NCBI GenBank assembly: GCA_035294245.1
Contig: DATGLG010000068.1
Span: 1 to 64,000, forward strand
Source: DATGLG01 sp035294245
Lineage (GTDB): Bacteria > Pseudomonadota > Alphaproteobacteria > JACZXZ01
Direction of reading: 5' to 3'
Length of the DNA: 64,000 nt
The notes under the pieces were generated by a model. The model ran no database searches and was not told where the DNA came from. It worked only from the letters and a program-made list of their open reading frames with translations. Numbering within the stretch: the first letter of the stretch is position 1; every line of letters starts with the position of its first letter. A program made the position numbers and the translations under genes. Below are positions 1 through 9,117 of this stretch, in pieces.

Positions 1-16
1 CTTCCAAAGGAATAGC

Positions 17-100
17 CGTCATTCCGGCCGGAGCGCAGCGGAGAGCCGGAATCCAGGTTTTCCGCGGAAATACTGGATTCCCGCTTCCGCGGGAATGACG
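17..100. repeat. Palindromic intergenic repeat, copy 1
   Basis: Two adjacent hairpins separated by about 15 bases. The first (17-57) opens with CGTCATTCCGGCCGG and closes with GCCGGAATCCAGG. The second (73-100) reads CTGGATTCCCGC then GCGGGAATGACG and contains the pattern ATTCCC-N8-GGGAAT. The reverse complement of the unit recurs at 59831-59908. Both halves start or end with GTCATTCC and GGAATCCAG, so the unit is a palindrome built from palindromes. The ATTCCC-N8-GGGAAT core resembles the neisserial dRS3 repeat; that is similarity only. The unit sits downstream of lpxB and is non-coding. Confidence 0.7.
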
Positions 101-229
101 AGGGGGAGAGTGCAGACTGAGATGTGTGCATGCCGTAGCGCTTTCGCGGGAGCGACGCTTGAATTCATCAACGCTCAAGCCCCAACTTTACGCCCAGGGT
201 GCGCGATGGCAAGGGTGCGGCTTAAGCCT

Positions 230-1432
230 TCAACCCCCACGTGCCGCGATCACCTCGAGCACCGTCCGCGCCGCGCGCGTGCTCGGCGCCTGCCCCTCGA
301 GGCCGAGCCGGCGGAGCGCCGCGGCGGCGGCATCGGCTTGCGCGCGCCCGGCGGCGGGATCGCGCAGGAACACCGCGACGGCCTCCGCGAGCTTGTCGGG
401 CCGGCAATCGTCCTGGAGCAGCTCGGGGATAAGGCCTCTGTCGAGGAGGATGTTCACGATGGTCGCGAAGCGCACATGGATGTCGAAGAGGTGGCGGAGC
501 AGCCAGGCCGTGAGCGGGCTCACCTTATAGGCGATGATCATCGGGCAGCGCGCCAGCGACAGCTCCAGCGACACCGTGCCCGAGGCCGCGATCGCCGCAT
601 CGGCCGCCGCGAAGGCGTCGTATTTCTCGGCGACGCCGCCAACCACCACCGCCGGGACCGGCCAGTGCCGCGCCGCCGCGGTGACGCGGCCTGCGACGGT
701 GCCTACGGTGGCGACCACCGCGCGCAAGCTCGGGAACTCGGCCTTGAGCCGCTCGAGCGTCTCGGCAAAGACGGGAAGCAGGCGCGAGACCTCCGCATGC
801 CGGCTCCCGGGCAGGACGGCGAGGAGCGGGACGTCCGGCGGAATGCCGTGGCGTCGGCGAAAGGCCGCGCCATCGCCCTTGTCCGCACCCTCCTCGAGGA
901 CCGGATGGCCGACGAAGGTCGCAGGCAACCCTTCCTTCTCGAAATACGGCGGCTCGAACGGAAGGAGCGTCATCAGGTGGTCGAGAAATTTCGCGACCAG
1001 CTTGGCTTTCCACGGCCGCCATGCCCACACCATGGGCGCCACGTAGTGGATCAACGGAATGCCGAGCCCCTTCACACGCTTTTCCACGCGAAAGCAGAAG
1101 CCCGTCGCGTCGATCGAGACAACGGCGGCGGGCCGGATGCGCTTGATCTGGGCGACGGTCTCCCGGACGCGCTGCAGGACGCGCGGCGCGCGCGGCAGCA
1201 CCTCGGCCAGGCCCATGATGGAGAGCTCCTCCATGGGGAACAGGCTGCGGAGCCCTTCCGATGCCATGCGCTCGCCGCCGATGCCGGCGAAGCGGACGGC
1301 GCCGTTCGTCTCGCGCTTGAGCGCCGCCATGAGCCGCGCGCCGAGGGCATCTCCCGACGGCTCGCCGGCCATGATGAAGATGAGCAGCTCCCGCGCCATC
1401 GTCTGAGGAGATGAGGCCATCGGCCGCGTCAT
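230..1432 (-). CDS. lpxB: Lipid-A-disaccharide synthase LpxB
   Basis: Peripheral inner-membrane GT19 glycosyltransferase that joins UDP-2,3-diacylglucosamine and lipid X to make lipid A disaccharide. 400 residues, near the family norm. Visible family motifs are MAGEPSGD (21-28), SIDATGF with Asp108 at the position of the essential Asp, HYVAPMVWAW (129-138) and LPGSRHAEV (207-215). The chosen ATG overlaps the lpxI stop as ATGA (1429-1432), which favours it over Met5 or Met12. It is the last gene of the pyrH-to-lpxB run. A GGCTTAAGCC palindrome (219-228) follows the stop but has no T-run, so it is not a clear terminator. Confidence 0.96.
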   Translation of the reverse strand: MTRPMASSPQTMARELLIFIMAGEPSGDALGARLMAALKRETNGAVRFAGIGGERMASEGLRSLFPMEELSIMGLAEVLPRAPRVLQRVRETVAQIKRIRPAAVVSIDATGFCFRVEKRVKGLGIPLIHYVAPMVWAWRPWKAKLVAKFLDHLMTLLPFEPPYFEKEGLPATFVGHPVLEEGADKGDGAAFRRRHGIPPDVPLLAVLPGSRHAEVSRLLPVFAETLERLKAEFPSLRAVVATVGTVAGRVTAAARHWPVPAVVVGGVAEKYDAFAAADAAIAASGTVSLELSLARCPMIIAYKVSPLTAWLLRHLFDIHVRFATIVNILLDRGLIPELLQDDCRPDKLAEAVAVFLRDPAAGRAQADAAAAALRRLGLEGQAPSTRAARTVLEVIAARGG

Positions 1433-2250
1433 TCCGGTATCTTGACGCCGACGACGAAAATCCCGCTCTCGTCCGCGGCGCGGGCGACGGCCTCCCGGTC
1501 GATCACGATGGCCGCCCCCGCCTCGATCGCGATGCCGCGCAGTCCCGCCGCCTTGGCGTTCACGACGGTTTGCAGGCCGATCGCCGGCAAATCGATGCGC
1601 CGCTCCTGGCCGGGCTTCTTGACCTTGACCAGCACGCCGCCCGGGCCTTTGCGCTGGAGCTGTCCCGCCCGGGCGATCATCGCATCGGTGCCCTCGGCCG
1701 CCTCGACGGCGAGCACGACACCTTGCTGCACGATGGCGCCCTGCCCCACATCGACGCGACCGATCGCGCGCGCCACTTCGATGCCCCGCTCGATGTCCTG
1801 CCTAGCCTCGGCATCCGGAGAAATCCGCCCATAGACGCCTTCGACCGCGAGAAGGTCGCCGTCCACGCTCTCGGGCCCAACGAGGCGGAAGCCGAGCCGC
1901 TCGGCCCAGCTCGCGATCGCCGCGTGAATCCCGTCGTCGCGGAGCACGCGCCGGCCGACCTCGAGCAGGAATTGGAGCGCGAGCCGGTCGGGGAAGACCT
2001 CCAGCAGGCTCGGCCGATGGAAGCTGCCGGCAATGGTGATTTCCTGGATGTCCCGCGCGCGCATCAGCTTGACAGCCTTGCCGGGCGCCCCCAGCCGGAC
2101 CCAGGCATGGGGTGCGGCGGCGATCTGGTCCGCATCCGCCTGCCCCTTCACGGCAATGACGAAAACCTCGCGTCCCGTGTCGTAGCAGGCCTTGATGAGA
2201 CGCGCCGGCAGCGATCCGCCCCCTGCGACGATCCCCAGCCTACTCGACAT
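1429..2250 (-). CDS. lpxI: UDP-2,3-diacylglucosamine pyrophosphatase LpxI
   Basis: Hydrolyses UDP-2,3-diacylglucosamine to lipid X and UMP, the step before LpxB. LpxI (formerly DUF1009) replaces the unrelated LpxH in alphaproteobacteria. 273 residues. The N-terminal GIVAGGGSLP motif and the C-terminal RRIDLPAIG segment, with Asp220 at the position expected for the catalytic Asp, are clear. The start overlaps the end of lpxA by 11 bases and the stop overlaps the lpxB start by 4, so the three genes should be translationally coupled. No lpxH-like gene was seen in the window. Confidence 0.95.
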   Translation of the reverse strand: MSSRLGIVAGGGSLPARLIKACYDTGREVFVIAVKGQADADQIAAAPHAWVRLGAPGKAVKLMRARDIQEITIAGSFHRPSLLEVFPDRLALQFLLEVGRRVLRDDGIHAAIASWAERLGFRLVGPESVDGDLLAVEGVYGRISPDAEARQDIERGIEVARAIGRVDVGQGAIVQQGVVLAVEAAEGTDAMIARAGQLQRKGPGGVLVKVKKPGQERRIDLPAIGLQTVVNAKAAGLRGIAIEAGAAIVIDREAVARAADESGIFVVGVKIPE

Positions 2251-3070
2251 CTCCCGGCCTGGGCTGACAGATGGCGCGGCTTGAATCGGCGCGGATAAAG
2301 GCGACGATCTCCATCACGACCTCGTTGTCGTGATAGATCTCCTCGACGTCGGAGAGTCGCTCCGTCATGGTGCCCTCCTGGGCGAACAGGAGGCGGTAGG
2401 CGGTGCGCAGCGCGTGGACCTGCTCCCGGGTGAAGCCGCGCCGCTTGAGTCCGACGATGTTGAGCCCGGCGAGGCGCGCGCGATTGCCCACGACCGAGCC
2501 ATAGGGGATGACATCGTTCTCGACGCCCGACATGCCGCCGATCATGGCGTGCTTCCCGATCCGCGCGAATTGATGCACGGCGCACAGCCCGCCGAGGAAC
2601 GCCCAGTCGCCCACCTCGACATGACCCGCGAGGGTGGCGTTGTTCGCCATGACCACGTGGTCGCCGACCTTGCAGTCATGGGCGATATGAACGCCGACCA
2701 TGAAGAGGCAGTTGTCGCCGACGCGCGTGACCATGCCGCCGCCCTTCGTCCCCGGATTCATGGTGACGTGCTCGCGGATGGTGTTGCTCGCGCCGATCAC
2801 GAGCTCCGAGGGCTCGCCGCCATATTTCAGGTCCTGCGGAATATGGCCGATGGAGGCGAAGGGGAAGATGCGGGTATTGGGGCCGATCCGGGTGCGGCCG
2901 TCGATGACGACATGCGGCCCGACCTGCACGCCTTCCATGAGCCGCACATGGGGCCCGATCACCGAATAAGGGCCGATCTCGACACCGGGCGCGAGCGCGG
3001 CGCGGGAATCGACGATGGCGGTCGGGTGGACCTTCGCGTCCCGAACCTCCGCCTGATGCGCTACTGCCAT
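2240..3070 (-). CDS. lpxA: UDP-N-acetylglucosamine acyltransferase LpxA
   Basis: First committed step of lipid A synthesis: transfers 3-hydroxyacyl from ACP to the 3-OH of UDP-GlcNAc. 276 residues. The N-terminal two thirds is a run of hexapeptide repeats (left-handed beta-helix). The catalytic His is expected at His131 in HIAHDCKVG, with His128 beside it. The C-terminal helical domain is intact. The start lies 7 bases downstream of the fabZ stop. Substrate chain length cannot be read from the sequence. Confidence 0.96.
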   Translation of the reverse strand: MAVAHQAEVRDAKVHPTAIVDSRAALAPGVEIGPYSVIGPHVRLMEGVQVGPHVVIDGRTRIGPNTRIFPFASIGHIPQDLKYGGEPSELVIGASNTIREHVTMNPGTKGGGMVTRVGDNCLFMVGVHIAHDCKVGDHVVMANNATLAGHVEVGDWAFLGGLCAVHQFARIGKHAMIGGMSGVENDVIPYGSVVGNRARLAGLNIVGLKRRGFTREQVHALRTAYRLLFAQEGTMTERLSDVEEIYHDNEVVMEIVAFIRADSSRAICQPRPGDVE

Positions 3071-3077
3071 GAGGTCT

Positions 3078-3545
3078 CTATTTCTCCAGGATCATGGCGC
3101 CGAAATTCGCTTCGGCGACGAGATTGTCGTCGACCTTGGCCTCGCCATGGAACTTCCAGACGGCGCCGCGATTGCGCATCTTCGCGACGTGGATGCGCAG
3201 CTGGTCGCCGGGAACGACGGGCCGCCGGAACCGGCAGTCGTCGACGGTCATGAAATAGACGAGCTTGCCTTCGGCTTCGCGCCCGAGGGTGTGGACAACG
3301 AGGACTCCGGCGGTCTGGGCCATCGCCTCGACGAGCAGCACGCCGGGCATGACGGGCCGCTGGGGAAAATGCCCCTGGAAATAGGGCTCGTTGATGGAGA
3401 CGTTCTTGATCCCCACGGCGCGCTCGCCGGCGACGACATCCACCACCCGATCGATCATGAGGAACGGGTAGCGATGGGGAATCATCTCCATCACCCGGTT
3501 GATGTCGATCTCAATGGAGGAAGAGCTCAAGGCCGTCGTGTCCAT
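3078..3545 (-). CDS. fabZ: 3-hydroxyacyl-ACP dehydratase FabZ
   Basis: Hot-dog-fold dehydratase of fatty-acid elongation that competes with LpxA and LpxD for 3-hydroxyacyl-ACP. 155 residues. The active-site His59 in GHFPQRPVMPGVL and Glu73 in LLVEAMAQ are present. GGAGG lies about 13 bases before the ATG, a long spacing. The upstream neighbour is skp across a 228-base gap; most alphaproteobacteria have lpxD at this position. The gap contains no readable LpxD-like hexapeptide sequence. Confidence 0.95.
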   Translation of the reverse strand: MDTTALSSSSIEIDINRVMEMIPHRYPFLMIDRVVDVVAGERAVGIKNVSINEPYFQGHFPQRPVMPGVLLVEAMAQTAGVLVVHTLGREAEGKLVYFMTVDDCRFRRPVVPGDQLRIHVAKMRNRGAVWKFHGEAKVDDNLVAEANFGAMILEK

Positions 3546-3773
3546 CGCCGGTTCCGTCGATCCTCCCCTCCGCCCGGGTATCCGCCCCTGCGCCGCACTC
3601 CGCCCGGGCCCACGCGGCGAATCGCGGCATCCGGGACGTCGCTATGCGTCGAGGATGTTGTGCCCGATCCGGGGTCAATTGGCAACGCCGGAGCCGGTGG
3701 ATGCGGACGCGGCACCGGCCGCGCAGCGGCAGGCCCGGAAGGCGGTCGCGCCGAATGTCGCCAACCTATTGAT

Positions 3774-4337
3774 TTACTTTGGTATCGTGACGTTGACCGA
3801 GGGCAGGCGGCTATTCAGCCGTTTAAGGACCTCCTGGGTGATGTCCATATCCTCGGGCGCGTAGACGACCCCCGCCCGTTGCAGGACGAGGGTGATGTTC
3901 TGCTCCTTGGCGATTTGCTGGACGATCTGCAGCACCGCGTGCTGGACCTGCTCCATGGCGCTGCCGAAGGCGGCTTCGAGCTTGCGGGAGCGCTCCTGGA
4001 CGTCCTTCTGCGCCTCGCTGACCTTCTGCTGGAAGTCCCGCTGACGCTGCTGAAAGGCGTCGGAAGAGAGGACCGAGCGCTGCTGCTCGAGATCCTGGTC
4101 CAGCTTCCGGAGCTCCTCCTCCTTGCCGTGGATCGTCTGCTGGTAGCTGTTGCGGACCTTCTCGATCTGGGTGCGGATGCTCTTGGCGGCCTCGGAGTTC
4201 TGCATGATGGCCTGCACGTCGACGATCGCGATGGCGGGGGTGGGGGATCTTTTCGCCTGGGCGGATGCCAACGTCGCCCCCCCGAGCTGCGCCAAGACGA
4301 GGGCGGCAAAGCCCAAAGTAATGATCGCTTTTCTCAT
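3774..4337 (-). CDS. skp: Periplasmic OmpH/Skp-family chaperone
   Basis: Periplasmic holdase for unfolded outer-membrane proteins on their way to BamA. 187 residues from the ATG at 4337. This start gives a signal peptide (MRKAIITLG to ASAQA) and lies 8 bases after the bamA stop; an upstream in-frame Met would run back into bamA. The mature part has a short beta segment (AIAIVDVQAI) and a long charged, Gln-rich coiled coil (about residues 45-145), the classic jellyfish-arm layout. It follows bamA directly, the usual operon position. Confidence 0.9.
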   Translation of the reverse strand: MRKAIITLGFAALVLAQLGGATLASAQAKRSPTPAIAIVDVQAIMQNSEAAKSIRTQIEKVRNSYQQTIHGKEEELRKLDQDLEQQRSVLSSDAFQQRQRDFQQKVSEAQKDVQERSRKLEAAFGSAMEQVQHAVLQIVQQIAKEQNITLVLQRAGVVYAPEDMDITQEVLKRLNSRLPSVNVTIPK

Positions 4338-4345
4338 CGTTTTTC

Positions 4346-6709
4346 CTAGAAACGCGTGCCAAAGCTGAAGCGGAATAGCTGGGTCCTGTCGAAATTCTCT
4401 TTGAGATACGGCTTGGCGATATCCACCCGGATGGGGCCGAAGGGCGACTTCCACGCGATTCCCACGCCCGCCGACGCCCGAATCGAGCCGGTATCCTGCA
4501 CATTCGGTCCCTTCTCGTCCACCAGCGTGAGAGTGCCCACATCCGTGAATACATGGCCGACAATCCCGAACTCCTTGGGCAATCCGAGGGGGAAGCTCAA
4601 ATCCGCCGTGGAGGTGAAGTACTCCCTGCCGCCCAAGGCATCACCCGTCGAGGCGTCGCGCGGCCCGACACCGGCGGTTCGAAATCCGCGCAGATTGTCG
4701 CCACCGAGGAAGAAGCTATCAACGATGCGGATGGGCTTCCCAAGCTTTTGGATATAGCCCGCCTCGCCAGTTAGGCTGGCGACCCATTGATCGGCGATTG
4801 GATAATAATCGCCGGCGGTCACCTTATTCCGCAGGTAGCGAACGCTGCCGCCGAGACCGGCAAAATCGTTCCCGATACTCCAGAAATAGCCGCTTGTCGG
4901 ATCCAGGCGATCGTCGCGCTTGTCATACATCAGTAGCTGGCCGATTTGGGAGGTGACGGCGCTTCCCGATTGCTGGGCGATGAATTGCGACGGCGTGTTG
5001 GTCGTGATCCCGATCGTGTCCTGTCTTATGGTGTAGTGCCAGGTCTGGGTGAGATCGTCGATGATCGAGTATCCGGCTCGCAGCGTGCCGCCTGTCGTCG
5101 ACTGCTTGTACCCTGCTTCCGTGGTGTAATCCGTCAGGATTTTGAAGATATCGACGCCGGCCGTTATGTTGGTGTCCATGAAATAGGGATCGGTGAAGCT
5201 GCCATTGATCTGCTGCGTCCTGAACGAGATCGCGAATTGCGCAGATACATCTTGGCCGCGACCTAGAAAGTTCTTTTCCTCGATCCCGAAATCGCCAATG
5301 GCGCCATCGGTCGTTGAGTAGCCGGCCCCAACCGAAACCTGACCCGTCGGTTTCTCTTTGACATCGACATTGACAATGGTGGTGTCCGGTTGCGAGCCGG
5401 GCGTGTTGCTGATATCGGACTGCTCGAAAAAGCCCAGATTCTTGAGCCGGCGGCGGGATTCCTCGATCTTTTGGGTGCTGAAGGCGTCACCTTCTGCAAA
5501 TTGAAGCTCGCGCCGAATAACCTTGTCGAGCGTGCGCGTGTTCCCCTTGATGTTGATGCGCTCGACGTAGACCCGCGGCCCCTCTTGAACGTCGAATGTG
5601 ATGTCGATGATCTTCTTGTTGCGATCTCGGTTGACCCGCGGTCTTACGTCGACGAATGCGTAACCGTGGTTCCCCAGCTGATCGGAGATCTTCTTGATCG
5701 TATTCTCGACTTCGTCAGCGTTGTACCAATCGCCTTCCTTGAAGGTAATCAAATCCTCGAGCTGCTTGGGATCAACGTCTTTGACGGTACTCTTGACCCC
5801 AATCTTCCCGAATTTGTAGCGATCCCCCTCCTCAAGGGTGAACGTGACATAGAACCCGCTCTGATCAGGGGCCAACTCCGCCACGGCTGACACCACCCGA
5901 AAATCGGCATAGCCGTTGGCGAGGTAAAATTTGCGGAGGAGCTCGCGATCGAAGGTCAATCGATCCGGATCATACGTGTCGTTCGTTGTCAGGAATCGCC
6001 ACCATGCGGACTCAGTGGTTTGAATGACTTCGCGAAGGCGCCGATCGCTGAATACGTGATTGCCGATGAAGCTGATGCGCGTGACCTTGGTCTTATCTCC
6101 CTCGTGGATTTCGTAAACGAGGTCCACGCGGTTCTCGGGCAAGGTAATGACCTTGGGATCGACGGTCGCCGCGAAGCGGCCGCTGCGGCGGTAAACGTCC
6201 AGTATCCGCTTCACATCTTCCTGCACCTTGGTGCGCGTGAATACCGTCCGCGGCTTCAACTGGATCTCGTCCATCAGCTGCTTATCTTCGATCTTCGAGT
6301 TACCCTCGAAGGCAACCCGGTTGATTATGGGGTTTTCGATGACGTGAACGACGAGCGTATTACCTTGCCGGCTCAGCGTGACATCCGCGAAGAGACCCGT
6401 TGCGAACAAGCTCTTCAAAGACTCGTCCATCTTCTCCGTGTCAAATTTATCGCCGAGTTGCAGGGTCAGATAGCTGCGTACGGTCGCAGGCTCGATCCGT
6501 TGCGTCCCCTCAATGCGAATCTCGCGAACGATATCCTCACTGTTCGAGACACCTGACCCTGCGCTCGAGGCGGCCGATGGATTGGGCGATGCGCCTTTAG
6601 GTGAGCCGGGAATTGCACTCGGAGAGAGCTGAGCGAGGGCTAGCCCCGGCGGCAAGAGGCCAACCACTGCTGCAGACAGGCCAAGCGCCCACCATAGAGT
6701 CCGCCGCAC
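4346..6709 (-). CDS. bamA: Outer-membrane protein assembly factor BamA
   Basis: Core Omp85 subunit that folds and inserts outer-membrane beta-barrels. 787 residues: signal peptide (1-26, ending ALA-Q), a low-complexity Pro/Ser linker, five POTRA-like repeats (about 55-430, the first starting VREIRIEGTQRIEP), then a 16-strand barrel. LRGF stands where VRGF is usual in the L6 loop. The C-terminus FSFGTRF ends in the aromatic residue of the beta-signal. The start lies 34 bases after the rseP stop. GC content is visibly lower than in the lpx genes downstream. Confidence 0.96.
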   Translation of the reverse strand: MRRTLWWALGLSAAVVGLLPPGLALAQLSPSAIPGSPKGASPNPSAASSAGSGVSNSEDIVREIRIEGTQRIEPATVRSYLTLQLGDKFDTEKMDESLKSLFATGLFADVTLSRQGNTLVVHVIENPIINRVAFEGNSKIEDKQLMDEIQLKPRTVFTRTKVQEDVKRILDVYRRSGRFAATVDPKVITLPENRVDLVYEIHEGDKTKVTRISFIGNHVFSDRRLREVIQTTESAWWRFLTTNDTYDPDRLTFDRELLRKFYLANGYADFRVVSAVAELAPDQSGFYVTFTLEEGDRYKFGKIGVKSTVKDVDPKQLEDLITFKEGDWYNADEVENTIKKISDQLGNHGYAFVDVRPRVNRDRNKKIIDITFDVQEGPRVYVERINIKGNTRTLDKVIRRELQFAEGDAFSTQKIEESRRRLKNLGFFEQSDISNTPGSQPDTTIVNVDVKEKPTGQVSVGAGYSTTDGAIGDFGIEEKNFLGRGQDVSAQFAISFRTQQINGSFTDPYFMDTNITAGVDIFKILTDYTTEAGYKQSTTGGTLRAGYSIIDDLTQTWHYTIRQDTIGITTNTPSQFIAQQSGSAVTSQIGQLLMYDKRDDRLDPTSGYFWSIGNDFAGLGGSVRYLRNKVTAGDYYPIADQWVASLTGEAGYIQKLGKPIRIVDSFFLGGDNLRGFRTAGVGPRDASTGDALGGREYFTSTADLSFPLGLPKEFGIVGHVFTDVGTLTLVDEKGPNVQDTGSIRASAGVGIAWKSPFGPIRVDIAKPYLKENFDRTQLFRFSFGTRF

Positions 6710-6743
6710 TAGTGCTCCCCCTTCGCCCCTTGGCCGCAGCCAC

Positions 6744-7883
6744 TCAGGACATCAATCCGGCGACGAACTGGATCACTTTCAGGTGAACGAGGTCGTTCCA
6801 GGTCGCAAAGATCATCAGCAGCAATACCAGAGTCAGGCCAATGCGGAAACCGTAATCCTGAATGCGTGGGCCGAGCGGACGGCGCCGAACGGCTTCGACG
6901 GCGTAGAACAGCAGATGACCGCCGTCAAGCATGGGGATCGGGAAAAGATTGATGAGCCCTAAATTGAGCGAAAGCACTGCTAGGAACCAGATGTTCGAGG
7001 TCGAGAGCAACCCGCTTTGCGCCATCTCGCCAGACATCTGCGCAATGCGCAGGGGGCCGCCGAGCTCTTCGGTCGTACGAGTCCCGGCGATCATTTGGCC
7101 GATCGCTTTCAGGGTCGCTTCGGTTAGATACATTGACTCCTGCCCGGCTTGGCTCAATGCCTGGAGCGGAGCGAGCCTGACGTAATCGACGCTGTTGGAG
7201 CGCAAGCCGAGCCGGCCAATGCGATAGGTGTGGCCGAAATGATCATGCTGCTCGACAATGTCGGGTCGTACCTCGAGGTCCTGCGCCTTGCCGTCACGCA
7301 TGACCTGTATCGTCAGTGGATCGCCCAGATCAAATTGCACGATCTGCTGGATTTGCTGAAAGCGGTCGATCTTTTGGTCGCCGATCCTGACGATGCGGTC
7401 GCCCGCCTTGAAGCCGGCGCGCGCAGCTGCGCTATTCGGTTCGACTTCACCGACGACCGGAGGTGTAAAGGGACGACCGACGATGCTGAACAAGGCGGCG
7501 AAGACGAGGACTGCAAAAAGGAAGTTCGCGACAGGCCCCGCCGCGACCACGGCTGCGCGTTGGCCGACACGCTTGTGCTGGAAGGAGACCGCGCGTTCCT
7601 CGGCCGACAATTCGCTCGTCTCTGCGCCCGGCATACTCGCAGCGTTCGCATCGCCGAACATTTTTACATAGCCGCCCAGAGGTAGCGCGCTGATCTTCCA
7701 ACGCGTGCTACGTCTATCCGTCCAGCCGAAGAGTTCCGATCCGAACCCGATGGAGAACACCTCGATACGGACGCCATTGCGCCGAGCGACCAGGAAGTGC
7801 CCCATCTCGTGGACAAACACGACGATCGCAAGGTTTACGAGAAATGGGATGATGTAGTGGAACGCGCTGGACAGAAAGTGCAT
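6744..7883 (-). CDS. rseP: Site-2 intramembrane metalloprotease RseP
   Basis: Inner-membrane zinc protease that cleaves anti-sigma factors and remnant signal peptides during envelope stress. 379 residues from the ATG at 7883, chosen because AGAGGA lies just upstream; a Met 18 codons earlier would overlap dxr. HEMGH (25-29) in the first membrane segment supplies the zinc ligands, a PDZ domain follows the second segment, and the conserved PIPMLDGGHL lies near the C-terminus. It sits between dxr and bamA as in most proteobacteria. Confidence 0.94.
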   Translation of the reverse strand: MHFLSSAFHYIIPFLVNLAIVVFVHEMGHFLVARRNGVRIEVFSIGFGSELFGWTDRRSTRWKISALPLGGYVKMFGDANAASMPGAETSELSAEERAVSFQHKRVGQRAAVVAAGPVANFLFAVLVFAALFSIVGRPFTPPVVGEVEPNSAAARAGFKAGDRIVRIGDQKIDRFQQIQQIVQFDLGDPLTIQVMRDGKAQDLEVRPDIVEQHDHFGHTYRIGRLGLRSNSVDYVRLAPLQALSQAGQESMYLTEATLKAIGQMIAGTRTTEELGGPLRIAQMSGEMAQSGLLSTSNIWFLAVLSLNLGLINLFPIPMLDGGHLLFYAVEAVRRRPLGPRIQDYGFRIGLTLVLLLMIFATWNDLVHLKVIQFVAGLMS

Positions 7884-7902
7884 ATGCGATCCTCTGAGCG
7901 CT

Positions 7903-9117
7903 TTAGTTTGGGCGGGGCAAGGCTGCGACCCTCTCACTCGCTATGTTACGAGCGAGCGCATCGGAGGTGCGCACATCGTCCAAACACGTCAATGGCGTGT
8001 TGGGCATGATCCCAAGGGTATCTTCGACGACACGCACGATATCGAGAAAGCGGATGCGCTCCTCGAGAAACGCGGTCACCGCGACTTCGTTGGCCGCGTT
8101 GAGAACGGTCGGCGCATTGCCTCCCGACTGCAAGGCCTCGCGCGCGACGCGTATGGCGGGAAACCGCTCGATATCGGGTGGCTCGAAAGTGAGTGCCGAT
8201 AGGGTCGTGAAATCGAGCCGTTTGGAGGGGCTTGTCATCCGCTGCGGCCAGGAGAGCGCGTAAGCGATGGGCGTGCGCATATCCGGTGTGCCGAGCTGGG
8301 CCAGGACCGAGCCGTCCGTATATTCGACCATGCTGTGAATGACCGATTGCGGATGCACAACGATTTCGATGCGATCGGTCGCGACAGGAAAGAGATGCGC
8401 CGCCTCGATGACTTCCAGGCCCTTGTTCATCATGGTTGCGGAATCGACGGAAATCTTGGCGCCCATCATCCAGTTCGGATGAGCGACAGCCTGAGCCGGC
8501 GTCACGGAGTGGAGCTGCGATGGGTGAACCTGGCGGAAAGGTCCTCCAGACGCCGTCAAGATGATCCGCTCGATCGCTTCGGGCTGCTCGAAGTCGATCA
8601 CCTGAAAGATCGCGCTATGCTCCGAATCGACGGGAAGCAGGGTTGCACCGTTTTCCGCGATCGCTTTCATGACGATCTGGCCGGCACATACCAGCGTTTC
8701 CTTATTCGCCAGCCCGACGACCGCACCTCGCTCGATCGCAGCCATCGTCGGCTCCAGGCCGGCAGCGCCGACGATGGCGGCCATCACCCAATCCGCCGGG
8801 CGGCGCGAAGCCTCGACGACCGCATCCATTCCCGCCGCCACTTCAATACCGGTGCCGGCAAGCTGGGAGCGAAGCTCCGCATATCGGCTTTCATCGGCGA
8901 TAACCGCTAGGGCAGGCCGAAAATTTCGCGCCTGCTCTGCGAGCAGGTCGACCCTAGATCGAGCGGTGAGAGCTACGACCTCGAAACGGTCGCGATTGCG
9001 CTCGATAAGGTCGAGCGTGTTGCAGCCGACGGAGCCTGTTGAGCCAAGGACAGTAATGCGCCGAGGTTTCGAAGGCGCTCGCACTGCCCCGCGTGCTTCA
9101 TCGATGCTCAAAGCCAT
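7903..9117 (-). CDS. dxr: 1-deoxy-D-xylulose 5-phosphate reductoisomerase
   Basis: Second step of the MEP isoprenoid pathway: NADPH-dependent conversion of DXP to 2-C-methyl-D-erythritol 4-phosphate. 404 residues. The NADPH-binding GSTGSVG is at residues 25-31; the metal-binding segments PVDSEHSAIFQ and MNKGLEVIEAAHLFP are intact. The start overlaps the cdsA end by 10 bases. The product feeds undecaprenyl diphosphate synthesis by UppS, encoded two genes upstream. Confidence 0.96.
   Translation of the reverse strand: MALSIDEARGAVRAPSKPRRITVLGSTGSVGCNTLDLIERNRDRFEVVALTARSRVDLLAEQARNFRPALAVIADESRYAELRSQLAGTGIEVAAGMDAVVEASRRPADWVMAAIVGAAGLEPTMAAIERGAVVGLANKETLVCAGQIVMKAIAENGATLLPVDSEHSAIFQVIDFEQPEAIERIILTASGGPFRQVHPSQLHSVTPAQAVAHPNWMMGAKISVDSATMMNKGLEVIEAAHLFPVATDRIEIVVHPQSVIHSMVEYTDGSVLAQLGTPDMRTPIAYALSWPQRMTSPSKRLDFTTLSALTFEPPDIERFPAIRVAREALQSGGNAPTVLNAANEVAVTAFLEERIRFLDIVRVVEDTLGIMPNTPLTCLDDVRTSDALARNIASERVAALPRPN

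Noticed and set aside
95..1414. A 439-codon plus-strand open frame opposite lpxB, and similar long frames opposite lpxI, lpxA, fabZ, nnr and malonyl-CoA decarboxylase
   Set aside because: They are antisense to genes with clear family motifs; Arg/Ala/Gly-rich translations are typical of shadow frames in GC-rich DNA.
1426..1440. CGTCATTCCGG at the lpxI/lpxB junction as a third repeat copy
   Set aside because: Only about 10 bases match, inside coding sequence, with no hairpin partner.
3527..3715. A 62-codon minus-strand frame in the skp-fabZ gap, considered as a remnant of lpxD
   Set aside because: The translation is Pro/Arg/Gly-rich with no hexapeptide repeats or LpxD motif.
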